A stretch of DNA of 40,946 bases from Candidatus Adiutrix sp. (GTDB lineage: Bacteria > Desulfobacterota > Desulfarculia > Adiutricales > Adiutricaceae): positions 1-40,946 of the forward strand of contig JAISFR010000110.1 of assembly GCA_031263565.1 (NCBI GenBank), in the 5' to 3' direction. Below are positions 31,969 through 40,548 of the stretch, in pieces; the stretch's first letter is position 1; every line of letters begins with the position of its first letter. Both the position numbers and the translations under genes were made by a program. Under the pieces are notes generated by a model. That model did not search any database. It saw nothing but the letters and a program-made list of their open reading frames with translations, and had not been told where the DNA came from.

Positions 31969-33606
31969 ATGGCTGTGTCTGGCTATCCGCCGATTATGCA
32001 GGAATCCTTGAGAATGTTGGAGCAAACGCGGGCCTTCAGGGCGACCCAGATCATGCCGCGGATGACTCTGGCGGAGCGTGAGGAATTGCTCAGGGAATGG
32101 CACCCCGACTATCGGGAAGAGAGTAACCGCGAAGTGAAGATCGGTCCCAACAAGGGACAGCGCCTGGCCAACCGTCTGGTCGACCTCCTGGAGACCAGGG
32201 GCATTGTCGATCCGGCCAAGGTCAACCTGGACAGAGTGGATTACGATGTGGATATCCTCGTGGCCGGCGCCGGCGGCGCCGGGGTCACGGCCTCGCTTAT
32301 CGCCCATGAAAACGGAGCCAAGGTGCTTTTGGCCACCAAACTGCGCATCGGAGACGCCAATACGATCATGGCCGAAGGCGGCATCGCCGCCGCGACCCGG
32401 CCCGAGGACTCTCCAGAGAAGCATTTCCTGGACACCTATGGCGGCGGACGCTTCTCCAATAAGGTGGATGTGATCAGCGCCCTGGTCAATGACGCGCCTT
32501 TAATCGTCGAATGGCTGCGGGATCTGGGCTGCATGTTCGATGTCCAGCCGAACGGCGACCTGATGATGACCTTTGCCGGCGGGCACCAAATCCGGCGCAC
32601 CCATTCCTGTAAAGACCTGAGCGGCATGGAATTCATGCGCGTGCTGCGCGATGAGTTCGTCAATCAACAGATCGATCTCATCGAATTTTCGCCGGTCGTC
32701 GAATTGCTGCTGGACGACCAGGGCCGATGCGCGGGCGCGCTCTTGTTGAATCTGGATACGAACGAACTCCTGGTGGTCAAGGCCAAGGCCGTGATTCTGG
32801 CCACGGGCGGGATGGGGCGTCTGCACCCCAGCAATTTCCCCACCACCAACCATTACGGGGCCACCGCCGACGGCCTGGTGGTCGCTTATCGCGCCGGAGC
32901 GAACCTCCTGCACATGGATTCGGTCCAATTTCACCCCACAGGCACCTTCTGGCCGCCGCAATCCCTGGGCCTTTTGATTACGGAGACCATGCGGGCCTGG
33001 GGCGCCCATATGGTCAACAAGAACGGCGACCGGTTCATTCACGAACTGGAAACCCGCGACACGGAAGCCGCCTCCCTCATCCGCGAGGTGCAGGGCCGGG
33101 GCAACGGCATTCCGACCCCCGACAACACCTACGGCATCTGGCTGGATACGCCGATGATCAATATCCTGACCGGCATACCCGATAAGGTCGCCACCCACTT
33201 CGCCGGGATAGTCCACCGCTTCAATTTGTACGGCATCGACGTCAATGCGGAGCCCATTCTCATTTATCCGACCCAGCATTACCAGAACGGCGGCGTCGAG
33301 ATTGATCCGGACGGCTGTACGGCCATCGAAGGGCTGTACGCCGCGGGCGAAGTCTCCGGCGGCGTCCAGGGCCGCAACCGCTTGGGCTCCAACTCCATGA
33401 CCGACATTTTCGTTTTCGGCCAGCGCAGCGCCAGGCACGCCGTCGACTATATCAAAAAAGCCGCCACCGGCGCGCCGTCTTTGCGGCATGTCGACGCTTA
33501 CAATAAACAACTCGAGGAAATGAATCTGCGCAGCGACATCAGTTCGCCGTTGCTTTTCCCGGACTATATGCGCAAGGAAGTCAGGGCCAGAAGCGTCGGC
33601 CGGTAA
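31969..33606 (+). CDS. FrdA/TfrA-like flavoprotein, probable fumarate reductase catalytic subunit
   Basis: 545 residues with AAGGAG seven bases before the ATG. A ~95-residue N-terminal extension precedes the FAD-binding GAGGAG (100-105). The active site of the succinate dehydrogenase/fumarate reductase family is recognisable: QFHPTG (HPTG 322-325), RFIHELETRD with R355 and R363, TQHYQNGG with H437, and GRNRLGSNSM (469-477). At the flavinylation position, where FrdA has His in SHTVAAEGG, this protein has Asn131 (ANTIMAEGG), so FAD should be noncovalent, which favours reduction of fumarate over oxidation of succinate. The substrate could be fumarate or a methylated analogue. It is encoded with its FeS and membrane partners. 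Confidence 0.88.
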   Translation: MAVSGYPPIMQESLRMLEQTRAFRATQIMPRMTLAEREELLREWHPDYREESNREVKIGPNKGQRLANRLVDLLETRGIVDPAKVNLDRVDYDVDILVAGAGGAGVTASLIAHENGAKVLLATKLRIGDANTIMAEGGIAAATRPEDSPEKHFLDTYGGGRFSNKVDVISALVNDAPLIVEWLRDLGCMFDVQPNGDLMMTFAGGHQIRRTHSCKDLSGMEFMRVLRDEFVNQQIDLIEFSPVVELLLDDQGRCAGALLLNLDTNELLVVKAKAVILATGGMGRLHPSNFPTTNHYGATADGLVVAYRAGANLLHMDSVQFHPTGTFWPPQSLGLLITETMRAWGAHMVNKNGDRFIHELETRDTEAASLIREVQGRGNGIPTPDNTYGIWLDTPMINILTGIPDKVATHFAGIVHRFNLYGIDVNAEPILIYPTQHYQNGGVEIDPDGCTAIEGLYAAGEVSGGVQGRNRLGSNSMTDIFVFGQRSARHAVDYIKKAATGAPSLRHVDAYNKQLEEMNLRSDISSPLLFPDYMRKEVRARSVGR

Positions 33607-33634
33607 ATGAGATTGACTGTTATGAGGAGATTTT

Positions 33635-34546
33635 ATGCCAGGATATAATCCGATGCCTAACAACGGCAAGATTGTCAAAGAAATCTTGGACACGGCGAAC
33701 TCCCCGGTGGCCAAGATGCGGTTGTACTCCACCGGGGTCGCGCCCAACAATCTCCTGGACAACGGAGAGGCGATCGCCGGGCAGAAATCCTGTCTGGCCT
33801 GCGGCAACTGCATCGACGCCTGCCCCGTGGTTTTGCGCGAAGCCGACAAAATAGATTTTCAAGCTGACCGGAACTCGCTGCATCTGGAGGAAGTCGTCGG
33901 CGATAGCTGCATCAGGTGCTATAACTGCGTCAAAGCCTGCCCCCAGGTGGACCGGCCGATAAAGATGATGGCCGTCCGGAATCGTCTGACTGAGACTGTG
34001 CTGCACTGGTGGATGGCCGCCGCCTATATCCTGACCGCGACCACGGGCATCCTGCTGTATCATTTTCGCGGGGAGTGGGATCCGGCCGGCTTGTTCAGCT
34101 TTCTGGTCATCTGGTCGCACAGGACGGGAGCCATCATGTGGCTGGCCACGCCTTTCCTCTTCTTTTTCATTGACCGCGGTCATTTCATCCGCACGATCCG
34201 GGGGATATCCTCGTTTGGCTCGAAGGATTTCGCCTGGTGGAAAGACCGTTTTAAATTCTGGTTCGGCGGCGGTCAGCGCAATTTCGAGGGCGAATACAAT
34301 TCCGGACAGAAAACCTGGTACTACCTGCTGTTCGGCGCGATGCTCATCATGGGCGTGACCGGTCTCTGGCGCTGGATCGCCGGCCCGTCCATAGATCCGG
34401 ATGTTCTTGATGTCATCCGGACAATCCATGTTTTCTGCGCCTACTTTATAGATGTCAGCTTCGTCTACCATTTCGGGCGCAAGGCCTTTTTCCGGCTGTA
34501 CCGCCGCACCAGGCATGTCGTCCGGGATTCATGGTCGGTGAATTGA
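33635..34546 (+). CDS. Membrane anchor fusing a dicluster ferredoxin to a di-heme cytochrome b (FdnI/b561-like)
   Basis: 303 residues. Residues 53-63 and 92-102 are CX2CX2CX3C motifs for two [4Fe-4S] clusters. Four hydrophobic segments follow (~122-142, 153-178, 227-248, 263-288), with histidines H124, H162, H265 and H279. H265 and H279 are 14 residues apart in the last helix, as in formate dehydrogenase-N gamma subunit, supporting two b hemes. The protein probably takes electrons from menaquinol and passes them to the cytoplasmic FeS subunit and FrdA-like flavoprotein. It differs from the FrdC/FrdD or single five-helix anchors of standard fumarate reductases. GAGGAGA precedes the ATG. Confidence 0.87.
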   Translation: MPGYNPMPNNGKIVKEILDTANSPVAKMRLYSTGVAPNNLLDNGEAIAGQKSCLACGNCIDACPVVLREADKIDFQADRNSLHLEEVVGDSCIRCYNCVKACPQVDRPIKMMAVRNRLTETVLHWWMAAAYILTATTGILLYHFRGEWDPAGLFSFLVIWSHRTGAIMWLATPFLFFFIDRGHFIRTIRGISSFGSKDFAWWKDRFKFWFGGGQRNFEGEYNSGQKTWYYLLFGAMLIMGVTGLWRWIAGPSIDPDVLDVIRTIHVFCAYFIDVSFVYHFGRKAFFRLYRRTRHVVRDSWSVN

Positions 34547-34564
34547 GAAGAAGGGATGAACACC

Positions 34565-35965
34565 ATGACTCTGACCGAGCGTTTAGCGAAATATACATTG
34601 TCCGTCACCCCCGGCAGCGTGCCGCCGAAGGTCGTGGAACTGGCCAAAACCTTCTTCATCGACTGCCTGGGCTGCATCATCGCCGGCGGGCAGGGAAAGC
34701 CCACGCTGATTGCCCGGCAATACTGTTCCGAGAATTTCGGCCCCAAAGCAGTGGCCACCGTGCTCGCTTCCGGCGGCCTGAAGCTGGACGCCTACAACGC
34801 GGCCATGATTAACGGCATATCTTCCCACTTTCACGATTTTGACGACGTCATGCCCACCATGAACGGACACCCCAGCGCGGCGGTTCTGCCGGCGGTTCTG
34901 GCCGCGGCCGAAGAAAGCGGCGCCTCCGGCGAAGAGGCTTTGATCGCCTATGTCGCCGGGGTGGAAGTTTGCGATATAATGTCGCGGGGCTTGAACCAGG
35001 AAGATCACAGGCATTACCAGAGGGGCTGGCATACGACCAGCACCTTGGGAATCTTCGGCGCGACCGCCGCGGCGGCCATGCTGCGCCGGCTCACCCGTGA
35101 GCAGTTGGTCATGGCTTTCAGCATCGCCGCCAGCGAGGCTTCAGGCCTGAAGGGCAATTTCGGGACCATGACCAAAGCCTTCCACGCCGGCCGGGCCGCC
35201 GCCAAAGGGATCATGGCCGCCAAGCTCGGGCAGCTCGGTTACGGGGCCAACCCCAATATTATCGAGATGGTGGAGGGTTTCGCTTTTGCCACGACCAACG
35301 GCGAGTTGGGCGCCGAGGCCATGATCGCCAGGATGGACAGCGGCGAATCCGTCTTTATCTCGCCCGGCCTGACCATGAAGCCCTACCCCTGCTGCAAGTG
35401 CAACCATAACGGCATTGACGCGATTTATAACCTGAAGGAGAAATACAATTTCAAGCCGCAAGAGGTCAAGAAGGTCGTCTGCGGCGTTCAGCCTTTTACC
35501 CAGGTAAATTTGCGATACCCAGAGGCCACGACCTATCTGGAAGGCAAGTTCAGTATGAGCTATAATGCGGCTTTGTCCATCCTGAACGACAAGCGGCCCG
35601 GGATCAAAAATTTCGAAGGCGACACCCCGTTCATAACGGATCAGGCGGTCCTCGACTTCATGAAAAAAGTGGAGATGGTCGTGGACCACAGCATCGCCAA
35701 CGGCGCTTACGCCAACGGCGGCTGGGAAGCCAAGGTGACGATCGAGCTGAACGACGGACGGATCTTAAAGGAAGCCGTGCCCTATTCCCGGGGCGAATCG
35801 GCCAACCCGCTGACGACCGACGAAGTCCTGGAAAAGTTCAGCGACTGCCTGGCCGTAACCCTGGACCCGGCCAAGACGGGGCCGATCATTGATCTATTGA
35901 CGCGCCTGGAGACCCTGACCTTGATCAGCGACCTGACGGCGGCGGTCGAGAAGGCGGTGCGGTAG
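34565..35965 (+). CDS. MmgE/PrpD family protein
   Basis: 466 residues from the ATG at 34565, nine bases after GAAGGG; an ATG at 34556 touches that site and is less likely. Family landmarks are DFDDVM...NGHPSAAVLPA near residue 90, GWHTTSTLG near 155, FGTMTKAFHAGRAAAKG near 200 and KPYPCCKCNHNGIDA near 275. Members include 2-methylcitrate dehydratase, cis-aconitate decarboxylase and iminodisuccinate epimerase, all acting on small di- or tricarboxylates. In this operon it could dehydrate, isomerise or decarboxylate a tricarboxylate upstream of the lyase, such as aconitate or isocitrate. Its exact reaction is not readable. citC follows seven bases later. Confidence 0.9.
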   Translation: MTLTERLAKYTLSVTPGSVPPKVVELAKTFFIDCLGCIIAGGQGKPTLIARQYCSENFGPKAVATVLASGGLKLDAYNAAMINGISSHFHDFDDVMPTMNGHPSAAVLPAVLAAAEESGASGEEALIAYVAGVEVCDIMSRGLNQEDHRHYQRGWHTTSTLGIFGATAAAAMLRRLTREQLVMAFSIAASEASGLKGNFGTMTKAFHAGRAAAKGIMAAKLGQLGYGANPNIIEMVEGFAFATTNGELGAEAMIARMDSGESVFISPGLTMKPYPCCKCNHNGIDAIYNLKEKYNFKPQEVKKVVCGVQPFTQVNLRYPEATTYLEGKFSMSYNAALSILNDKRPGIKNFEGDTPFITDQAVLDFMKKVEMVVDHSIANGAYANGGWEAKVTIELNDGRILKEAVPYSRGESANPLTTDEVLEKFSDCLAVTLDPAKTGPIIDLLTRLETLTLISDLTAAVEKAVR

Positions 35966-35971
35966 AAACCC

Positions 35972-36976
35972 TTGTTGGACACCCTGGAACCAGAGGTCAT
36001 CGACCGGGAAAGCGGACGAGAAATTCGAGAGATTTCAAAATTTCTGGCCGCTTTTAATTTAGAGTACGGGGGCGACCTCGACTATACCGTCGCCCTGCGG
36101 CAGGGCGGGAAAATCGTGGCCACTGGTTCTTTCAAAGGTGAAGTTCTCAGAAATATAGCGGTCAACGAGGATTTACAGGGCCAAGGCCTGACGGCCGCAG
36201 TGGTTGCCGCCCTGATGCGGGAACAGACCCGCCGGGGCATCGTCCATTACTTTATTTTCACCAAGCCGGACAAAGCGCTTCTGTTTGCCGGCCTGGGTTT
36301 TACGGAAGTCGCCCGGGTCGAGCCCTATGTCGCCCTCCTGGAAACCGGCCTGGGCGGCCTCGGGGGCTGGTGCGGGGAAGTCGGCCGCCTACTGACGGAC
36401 CTTGCGCCGCGCCGCGCCGCGCTGGTTATGAACTGCAACCCCTTCACCAAAGGTCATGAGGCCTTGATTCGCCGGTCGGCGGCTGAAAATGAAGCGGTCG
36501 TCGTTTTTGTCGTCAGCGAGGACCGTTCGGTATTTCCGTTTATCGATCGTCTCCGCCTGGTGCGGGAAGGCGTGAAAGACCTGCCTAATGTCCGGGTCAT
36601 GCCGTCAGGAAAATACATGATCTCCGAAGCGACTTTTCCGGCCTATTTCCTCAGGGGGGGCGACCGGATCGTCGCCCAGGCCTTATTGGACATCACTTTA
36701 TTCGCCGAAAAAATAGCGCCCTCCCTGAATATTGTCAGCCGCTATGTGGGTGAAGAGCCGTCCTGTCCGGTGACCCGGGCTTACAACGAAGCCCTGCTGG
36801 CGATCCTCCCGGGGCACGGCGTGGAAGTCAGGGTGATGCGGCGCATCCGGGCCGACGGCGATTTTATCAGCGCTTCGGCGGTAAGAAAAGCCTGGCTGGC
36901 CAGGGATTGGGCGAAAGTGGCCGCTATGGCGCCGGAGCATACCCTGGCCTACCTGCAAAACCGGGAAACAGTTTGA
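35972..36976 (+). CDS. citC: [Citrate (pro-3S)-lyase] ligase
   Basis: 334 residues, usual for CitC, from a TTG at 35972 seven bases after the PrpD stop. An N-terminal GNAT-like domain (NIAVNEDLQGQGLTAAVV near residue 62) is followed by a nucleotidyltransferase domain with the TxGH-type ATP site in ALVMNCNPFTKGHEALI and a C-terminal DGDFISASAVRKAW, like the ISGS-type motif of this superfamily. The enzyme acetylates the CitD prosthetic group with acetate and ATP to switch the lyase on. No strong ribosome site is seen at the TTG, so reinitiation from the upstream gene is likely. Confidence 0.92.
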   Translation: MLDTLEPEVIDRESGREIREISKFLAAFNLEYGGDLDYTVALRQGGKIVATGSFKGEVLRNIAVNEDLQGQGLTAAVVAALMREQTRRGIVHYFIFTKPDKALLFAGLGFTEVARVEPYVALLETGLGGLGGWCGEVGRLLTDLAPRRAALVMNCNPFTKGHEALIRRSAAENEAVVVFVVSEDRSVFPFIDRLRLVREGVKDLPNVRVMPSGKYMISEATFPAYFLRGGDRIVAQALLDITLFAEKIAPSLNIVSRYVGEEPSCPVTRAYNEALLAILPGHGVEVRVMRRIRADGDFISASAVRKAWLARDWAKVAAMAPEHTLAYLQNRETV

Positions 36977-37084
36977 CGGCCCGACACCTCAGATAAAAGG
37001 ATAGGTTGACCCATCTTCCAGGGAAACGAACAATTTGACGCTATTTTAGCGGGTCGGGAAAAGCGGGCCGAGCGCCAGCGGAAG

Positions 37085-37540
37085 TTGATCAGTCGCTTCG
37101 GCCGGCCGCTCATTTCTTTTTCGCTGAACATTCCCGGACCGGACAAACTCTCCGGCCCGTGGGCCAGGGTTATGGCGGTCGGCCTGGAAGCCATTGAGCA
37201 GCAGATGCGGGAGCGCAGCCTGGCCATCCGGCATCGGGAAAGCGGCCGCACGGCCGCCGGTCTCGAGGCTTTCCTGGTCGTGGAGGCGGACGCGGCTGGG
37301 CTGAAGGAATTGGCCATGGCCATCGAGCGCGACCATCCCCTGGGCCGCCTGTTCGATCTCGATGTCCTGGACGAACGGGCCTGGCCGCTGAGTCGGGAGT
37401 CATACGGGGAGAGCAAAAGGGCCTGTGTCATCTGCGGCGGCCAGACCGCCTTGTGCCGCCGCGGCGGCCAGCATACGACGGAAGTTGTGCTGCGGCGCCT
37501 GGAGGAGATTGTCAGCACTTACTTCCAAGCGCCGGCGTAA
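37085..37540 (+). CDS. citX: Apo-citrate lyase phosphoribosyl-dephospho-CoA transferase, start region abnormal
   Basis: 151 residues from a TTG at 37085, shorter than CitX (about 180). The enzyme attaches the prosthetic group to CitD Ser15. Family features are SFSLNIPGPDKLS, HPLGRLFDLDVLD and the Cys/His end CVICGGQTALCRRGGQH. The same frame upstream (37022-37084) encodes the missing conserved helix, reading DAILAGREKRAERQRKL, but this frame has no ATG, GTG or TTG before a stop at 37007. A TTG at 37006 with an ideal AAAGG site begins MTHLPG in the next frame and would join the conserved helix if one base around 37022-37027 were removed. So either a frameshift or an unusual (ATC/ATT) start is present. 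Confidence 0.85.
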   Translation: MISRFGRPLISFSLNIPGPDKLSGPWARVMAVGLEAIEQQMRERSLAIRHRESGRTAAGLEAFLVVEADAAGLKELAMAIERDHPLGRLFDLDVLDERAWPLSRESYGESKRACVICGGQTALCRRGGQHTTEVVLRRLEEIVSTYFQAPA

Positions 37541-37576
37541 TCGGGGAAGTCACCCCAGGCCCTGACGAGAAGACCC

Positions 37577-38497
37577 ATGGCCAACGACATTACCGGTCCT
37601 CAATATCATACCCTGATCACGGTTGAGAATATGGACGCGGCCTATGCCATCGGCAGTCTGGCCACGCAAGCCATGATCTACGAAGCGTCCTGTTTTCCGG
37701 CGCCTGGACTCGTCTCGCCGGTTTCCAATGGGGCGCATCAGGACATGAATTACCACACCTTCATCGACAGCGCCTGCGCCCTCGGCAGATTCTTTGTTTT
37801 CTTCGCCGCGGCCGGCCTCTCCGGCCGGCCAGACAAACAGCTCTTCGCTCAGATACGCGTGATGGGGCAAGAAGCTGAGCGGAAAATGTTTCAGAAAACC
37901 AACGGCGTCAACACCCATAAAGGAATGCTCTTCGTCCTGGGCATCTGCTGCGCCGCCGTCGGCAAAACGCTTTATGGCTGCGGAAGTTTCGATTCCATCG
38001 CCGAGACCATCCGCTCCATGACTTCCGGGCTGGTGGCCGCTGAGCTTGAGCGAGCGCCGCTGGCGGGCAAGGCGCATCTGACGCATGGCGAAAAAATATA
38101 TCTGCGCCATAATCTGCCCGGTGTACGGGCCGAAGTGGAAGCCGGCCTCCCCACGGTGTTCGCGCACGCGCTGCCGGCCTATGAGGCGTGTGCCGATTTG
38201 ACCGCGAATGACCGGCTGGTTCATACGCTTTTGACAATCATGCAGAACTGCGCGGATACGAACATCGTGCATCGGCATTCTCCCGAAACTCTGGCTGAGG
38301 TTCAAGCCAAAGCCGTCGCCGTCCTGAAGGCCGGCGGCATGCGGAGCGCGGCCGGCCGGGCCGGGGTCGAAGCTTTGCAGGCTGAGTTTGTGGCCAGGAA
38401 CATCAGCCCGGGCGGGAGCGCCGATTTGCTGGGGATCACCGTGTTTTTGTCGCTGGTCAGGAAAAGATTCGACTTTAACGAAGGGGACTTGCCGTGA
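37577..38497 (+). CDS. citG: Triphosphoribosyl-dephospho-CoA synthase
   Basis: 306 residues, normal for CitG. It makes the citrate lyase prosthetic-group precursor from ATP and dephospho-CoA. Family motifs are YEASCFPAPGLVSPVSNGAHQDM in pieces (APGLVSPVSNGAHQD near 43-57), GVNTHKGMLF near 113 and GGSADLLG near the C-terminus. The ATG at 37577 has GAGAAG upstream. Together with citC and citX it completes the full activation set for the lyase, which shows the complex is of the ACP-dependent type. Its stop overlaps the following GTG start (GTGA). Confidence 0.93.
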   Translation: MANDITGPQYHTLITVENMDAAYAIGSLATQAMIYEASCFPAPGLVSPVSNGAHQDMNYHTFIDSACALGRFFVFFAAAGLSGRPDKQLFAQIRVMGQEAERKMFQKTNGVNTHKGMLFVLGICCAAVGKTLYGCGSFDSIAETIRSMTSGLVAAELERAPLAGKAHLTHGEKIYLRHNLPGVRAEVEAGLPTVFAHALPAYEACADLTANDRLVHTLLTIMQNCADTNIVHRHSPETLAEVQAKAVAVLKAGGMRSAAGRAGVEALQAEFVARNISPGGSADLLGITVFLSLVRKRFDFNEGDLP

Positions 38498-40449
38498 ATG
38501 AAGCATCAGGGGCGATGAAGCTTTTCACTCCGATTAGGATCGGCTCACTCACTTTACCCAACCGTCTCGTCATGGCGCCGATGGCCACGAATTATTCCAC
38601 CTTGACCGGCAATGTCACTCAGAAGCAGATCGAATATTATGTACGCCGGGCCCGAAGCGGCGTCGGCATGATCATCGCCGAGAGCAATTACGTGGTTCGC
38701 CAAGGGCGCGGCTCACGTAAACGCCTGGGGCTGACCTCGGACGACGAAATCGCCTTGCATCGCCAACTTATCGAAGCGGTACAGCGTGAAGGAACTTATA
38801 TTTGCGCCCAGTTGCACCACGCCGGAGCCACCGCGCCGGCCTCATCGATCGGCGAATATCCTGTTTCCTGTTCATCCGTCACTCTTACGAGCAAAGGCCA
38901 GCCCTTCGTCGGCGTCATTCCCCGCACCCTGACCACGGGCGAAATAGAAGAACTGGTCCTAGCTTATGGCCAGGCGGCGCGGCGGGCGGTGGCGGCGGGT
39001 TTTGACGCCATCCAGATTCACGCGGCCCACGGCTATCTGATCAACCAATTCCTGTCGCCGCACAGCAACCGGCGCGACGACCATTATGGAGGCAGCCCGG
39101 ACAGGCGCATGAACTTTCTGCTGGAGATCGTCGACGAGGTTCGCCGTATAGTCGGCGCGGGTTTCCCGCTCACTGTCCGCATGTCTTCGGAAGAGCAGAT
39201 AGATGGCGGCTATAAGATAGATTTCATCCGGGATGTCGTGCGGGAATTGGAAAATCACGGCATCGACGAAGTAAACCTCTCCGCCGGCAATTACGAAGAG
39301 ATCGAGAAGATCGCGCCTCTTCCGCCTTTTCCCGAAGGCTGCTATGTTGACTATGCGGAGAAAATAAAAGCTTCCGCCTCCATTCCCGTCGGCGTCGCCG
39401 GCCGGATCAGGACCCCGCGCTTAGCGGAAGAAATCCTGCGGCTTAATAAAGCGGATATAATATATCTGGGCCGGGAGATGATCGCGGATCCGGACTGGCC
39501 CGGTAAAGCCCGAACCGGGCAACAGATCCGCGAGTGCATTTACTGCAACCGCGGCTGCTTTGATCGCATGCTGATCGGCGAGGAGATCATGTGCACCGTG
39601 AATTATGAAGTCGGCCGGGAAGGGACGCTGCCGGCCGCACCCGCCGCTACTGACTATAAGCTCCTTGTGGCTGGCGGCGGGCCGGCCGGCCTGAGCGCGG
39701 CCATTGTCGGAGCGGAACAGGGTCTGTCAGTCACTTTGGCCGAAGCCGGACAGACTCTGGGCGGGCAGTTGAAACCAGCTTCCGTCCCGCCGCACAAGAA
39801 AGAGCTTAAAGCACTGATCTCTTTTCTGGAAAACAAACTGCGTTCCTCAGGCGTTAAAGTCCTGTTGAACCAGACGCTCACCCCCGCTCTGCTTGAAGAG
39901 CTGCGGCCGGACGCGCTAATCGCCGCGGTCGGCGCCAGCCCCGTCATTCCTCGCTTGCCCGGCGTCGATCTGCCGCAGGTGCTCCTGGCTGCGGACATTT
40001 TCCTTGGCCGCAACGTGCCCGGCGACCGAATCGTCGTCATCGGCGGTGGCCTTGTCGGTATCGAAATCGCCGAATACCTTGCTGATCAGAACAAACAGGT
40101 CACGGTGGTGGAGATGGCCGGCGATGTACTGCCGGAAGCCGGTTTCGGCATTAAAAAACTGACCTTGCAGCGTCTCTCCGCCAAAGGCGTCAGGCTGTTC
40201 ATCGAGTCCAAGCTCCTGGAAATAAAAGAATCCGGCGTCATGGTCGAACGATTGGGCGACAGCGAATACCTTACGGCCGACAGCGTCGTCCTGGCTTTAG
40301 GCTACAGGGCCAATCCGGTGGGAATTGAAACAATCCCGCCGACGATCAAATTCCAGACTGTGGGCGATGCCGTAAAACCTCGCTCGATCATGGACAGTAT
40401 CCATGAAGGCGCGGGCGCCGTCTATGCCTTGTTTCGAGACCTGAAGTGA
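38494..40449 (+). CDS. Enoate-reductase/2,4-dienoyl-CoA-reductase-type FMN-FeS-FAD oxidoreductase
   Basis: 651 residues. Residues ~8-340 are an Old Yellow Enzyme TIM barrel: TLPNRLVMAPM, the Gln-Leu-His-His QLHHAGA, and HAAHGYLINQFLSPHSN. A [4Fe-4S] site starts at C348 (CIYCNRGC...MCTVN). From ~385 there are two dinucleotide folds, AGGGPAGLSAA and VIGGGLVGIE, for FAD and NAD(P)H. Such enzymes reduce activated C=C bonds of enoates or enoyl-CoAs. It starts at GTG 38494, overlapping the citG stop, so it is translated as part of the operon; an ATG at 38515 is possible. It may reduce an unsaturated acid formed by the PrpD or fumarase-like enzymes. Specificity is unknown. Confidence 0.9.
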   Translation: MNEASGAMKLFTPIRIGSLTLPNRLVMAPMATNYSTLTGNVTQKQIEYYVRRARSGVGMIIAESNYVVRQGRGSRKRLGLTSDDEIALHRQLIEAVQREGTYICAQLHHAGATAPASSIGEYPVSCSSVTLTSKGQPFVGVIPRTLTTGEIEELVLAYGQAARRAVAAGFDAIQIHAAHGYLINQFLSPHSNRRDDHYGGSPDRRMNFLLEIVDEVRRIVGAGFPLTVRMSSEEQIDGGYKIDFIRDVVRELENHGIDEVNLSAGNYEEIEKIAPLPPFPEGCYVDYAEKIKASASIPVGVAGRIRTPRLAEEILRLNKADIIYLGREMIADPDWPGKARTGQQIRECIYCNRGCFDRMLIGEEIMCTVNYEVGREGTLPAAPAATDYKLLVAGGGPAGLSAAIVGAEQGLSVTLAEAGQTLGGQLKPASVPPHKKELKALISFLENKLRSSGVKVLLNQTLTPALLEELRPDALIAAVGASPVIPRLPGVDLPQVLLAADIFLGRNVPGDRIVVIGGGLVGIEIAEYLADQNKQVTVVEMAGDVLPEAGFGIKKLTLQRLSAKGVRLFIESKLLEIKESGVMVERLGDSEYLTADSVVLALGYRANPVGIETIPPTIKFQTVGDAVKPRSIMDSIHEGAGAVYALFRDLK

Positions 40450-40548
40450 TTCGTGAGAGATGCTCAGACAGATGCGGATGCAGTGGGCGGCCGCAAATTT
40501 TGAAATTTTGAGGGCTGCTGTTTTGGCGGCCTGAATAGGGAAGAAAAG

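Noticed and set aside
32500-33849. A 449-codon minus-strand frame opposite the FrdA-like gene.
   Set aside because: Antisense shadow; the plus-strand flavoprotein has intact FAD and active-site motifs.
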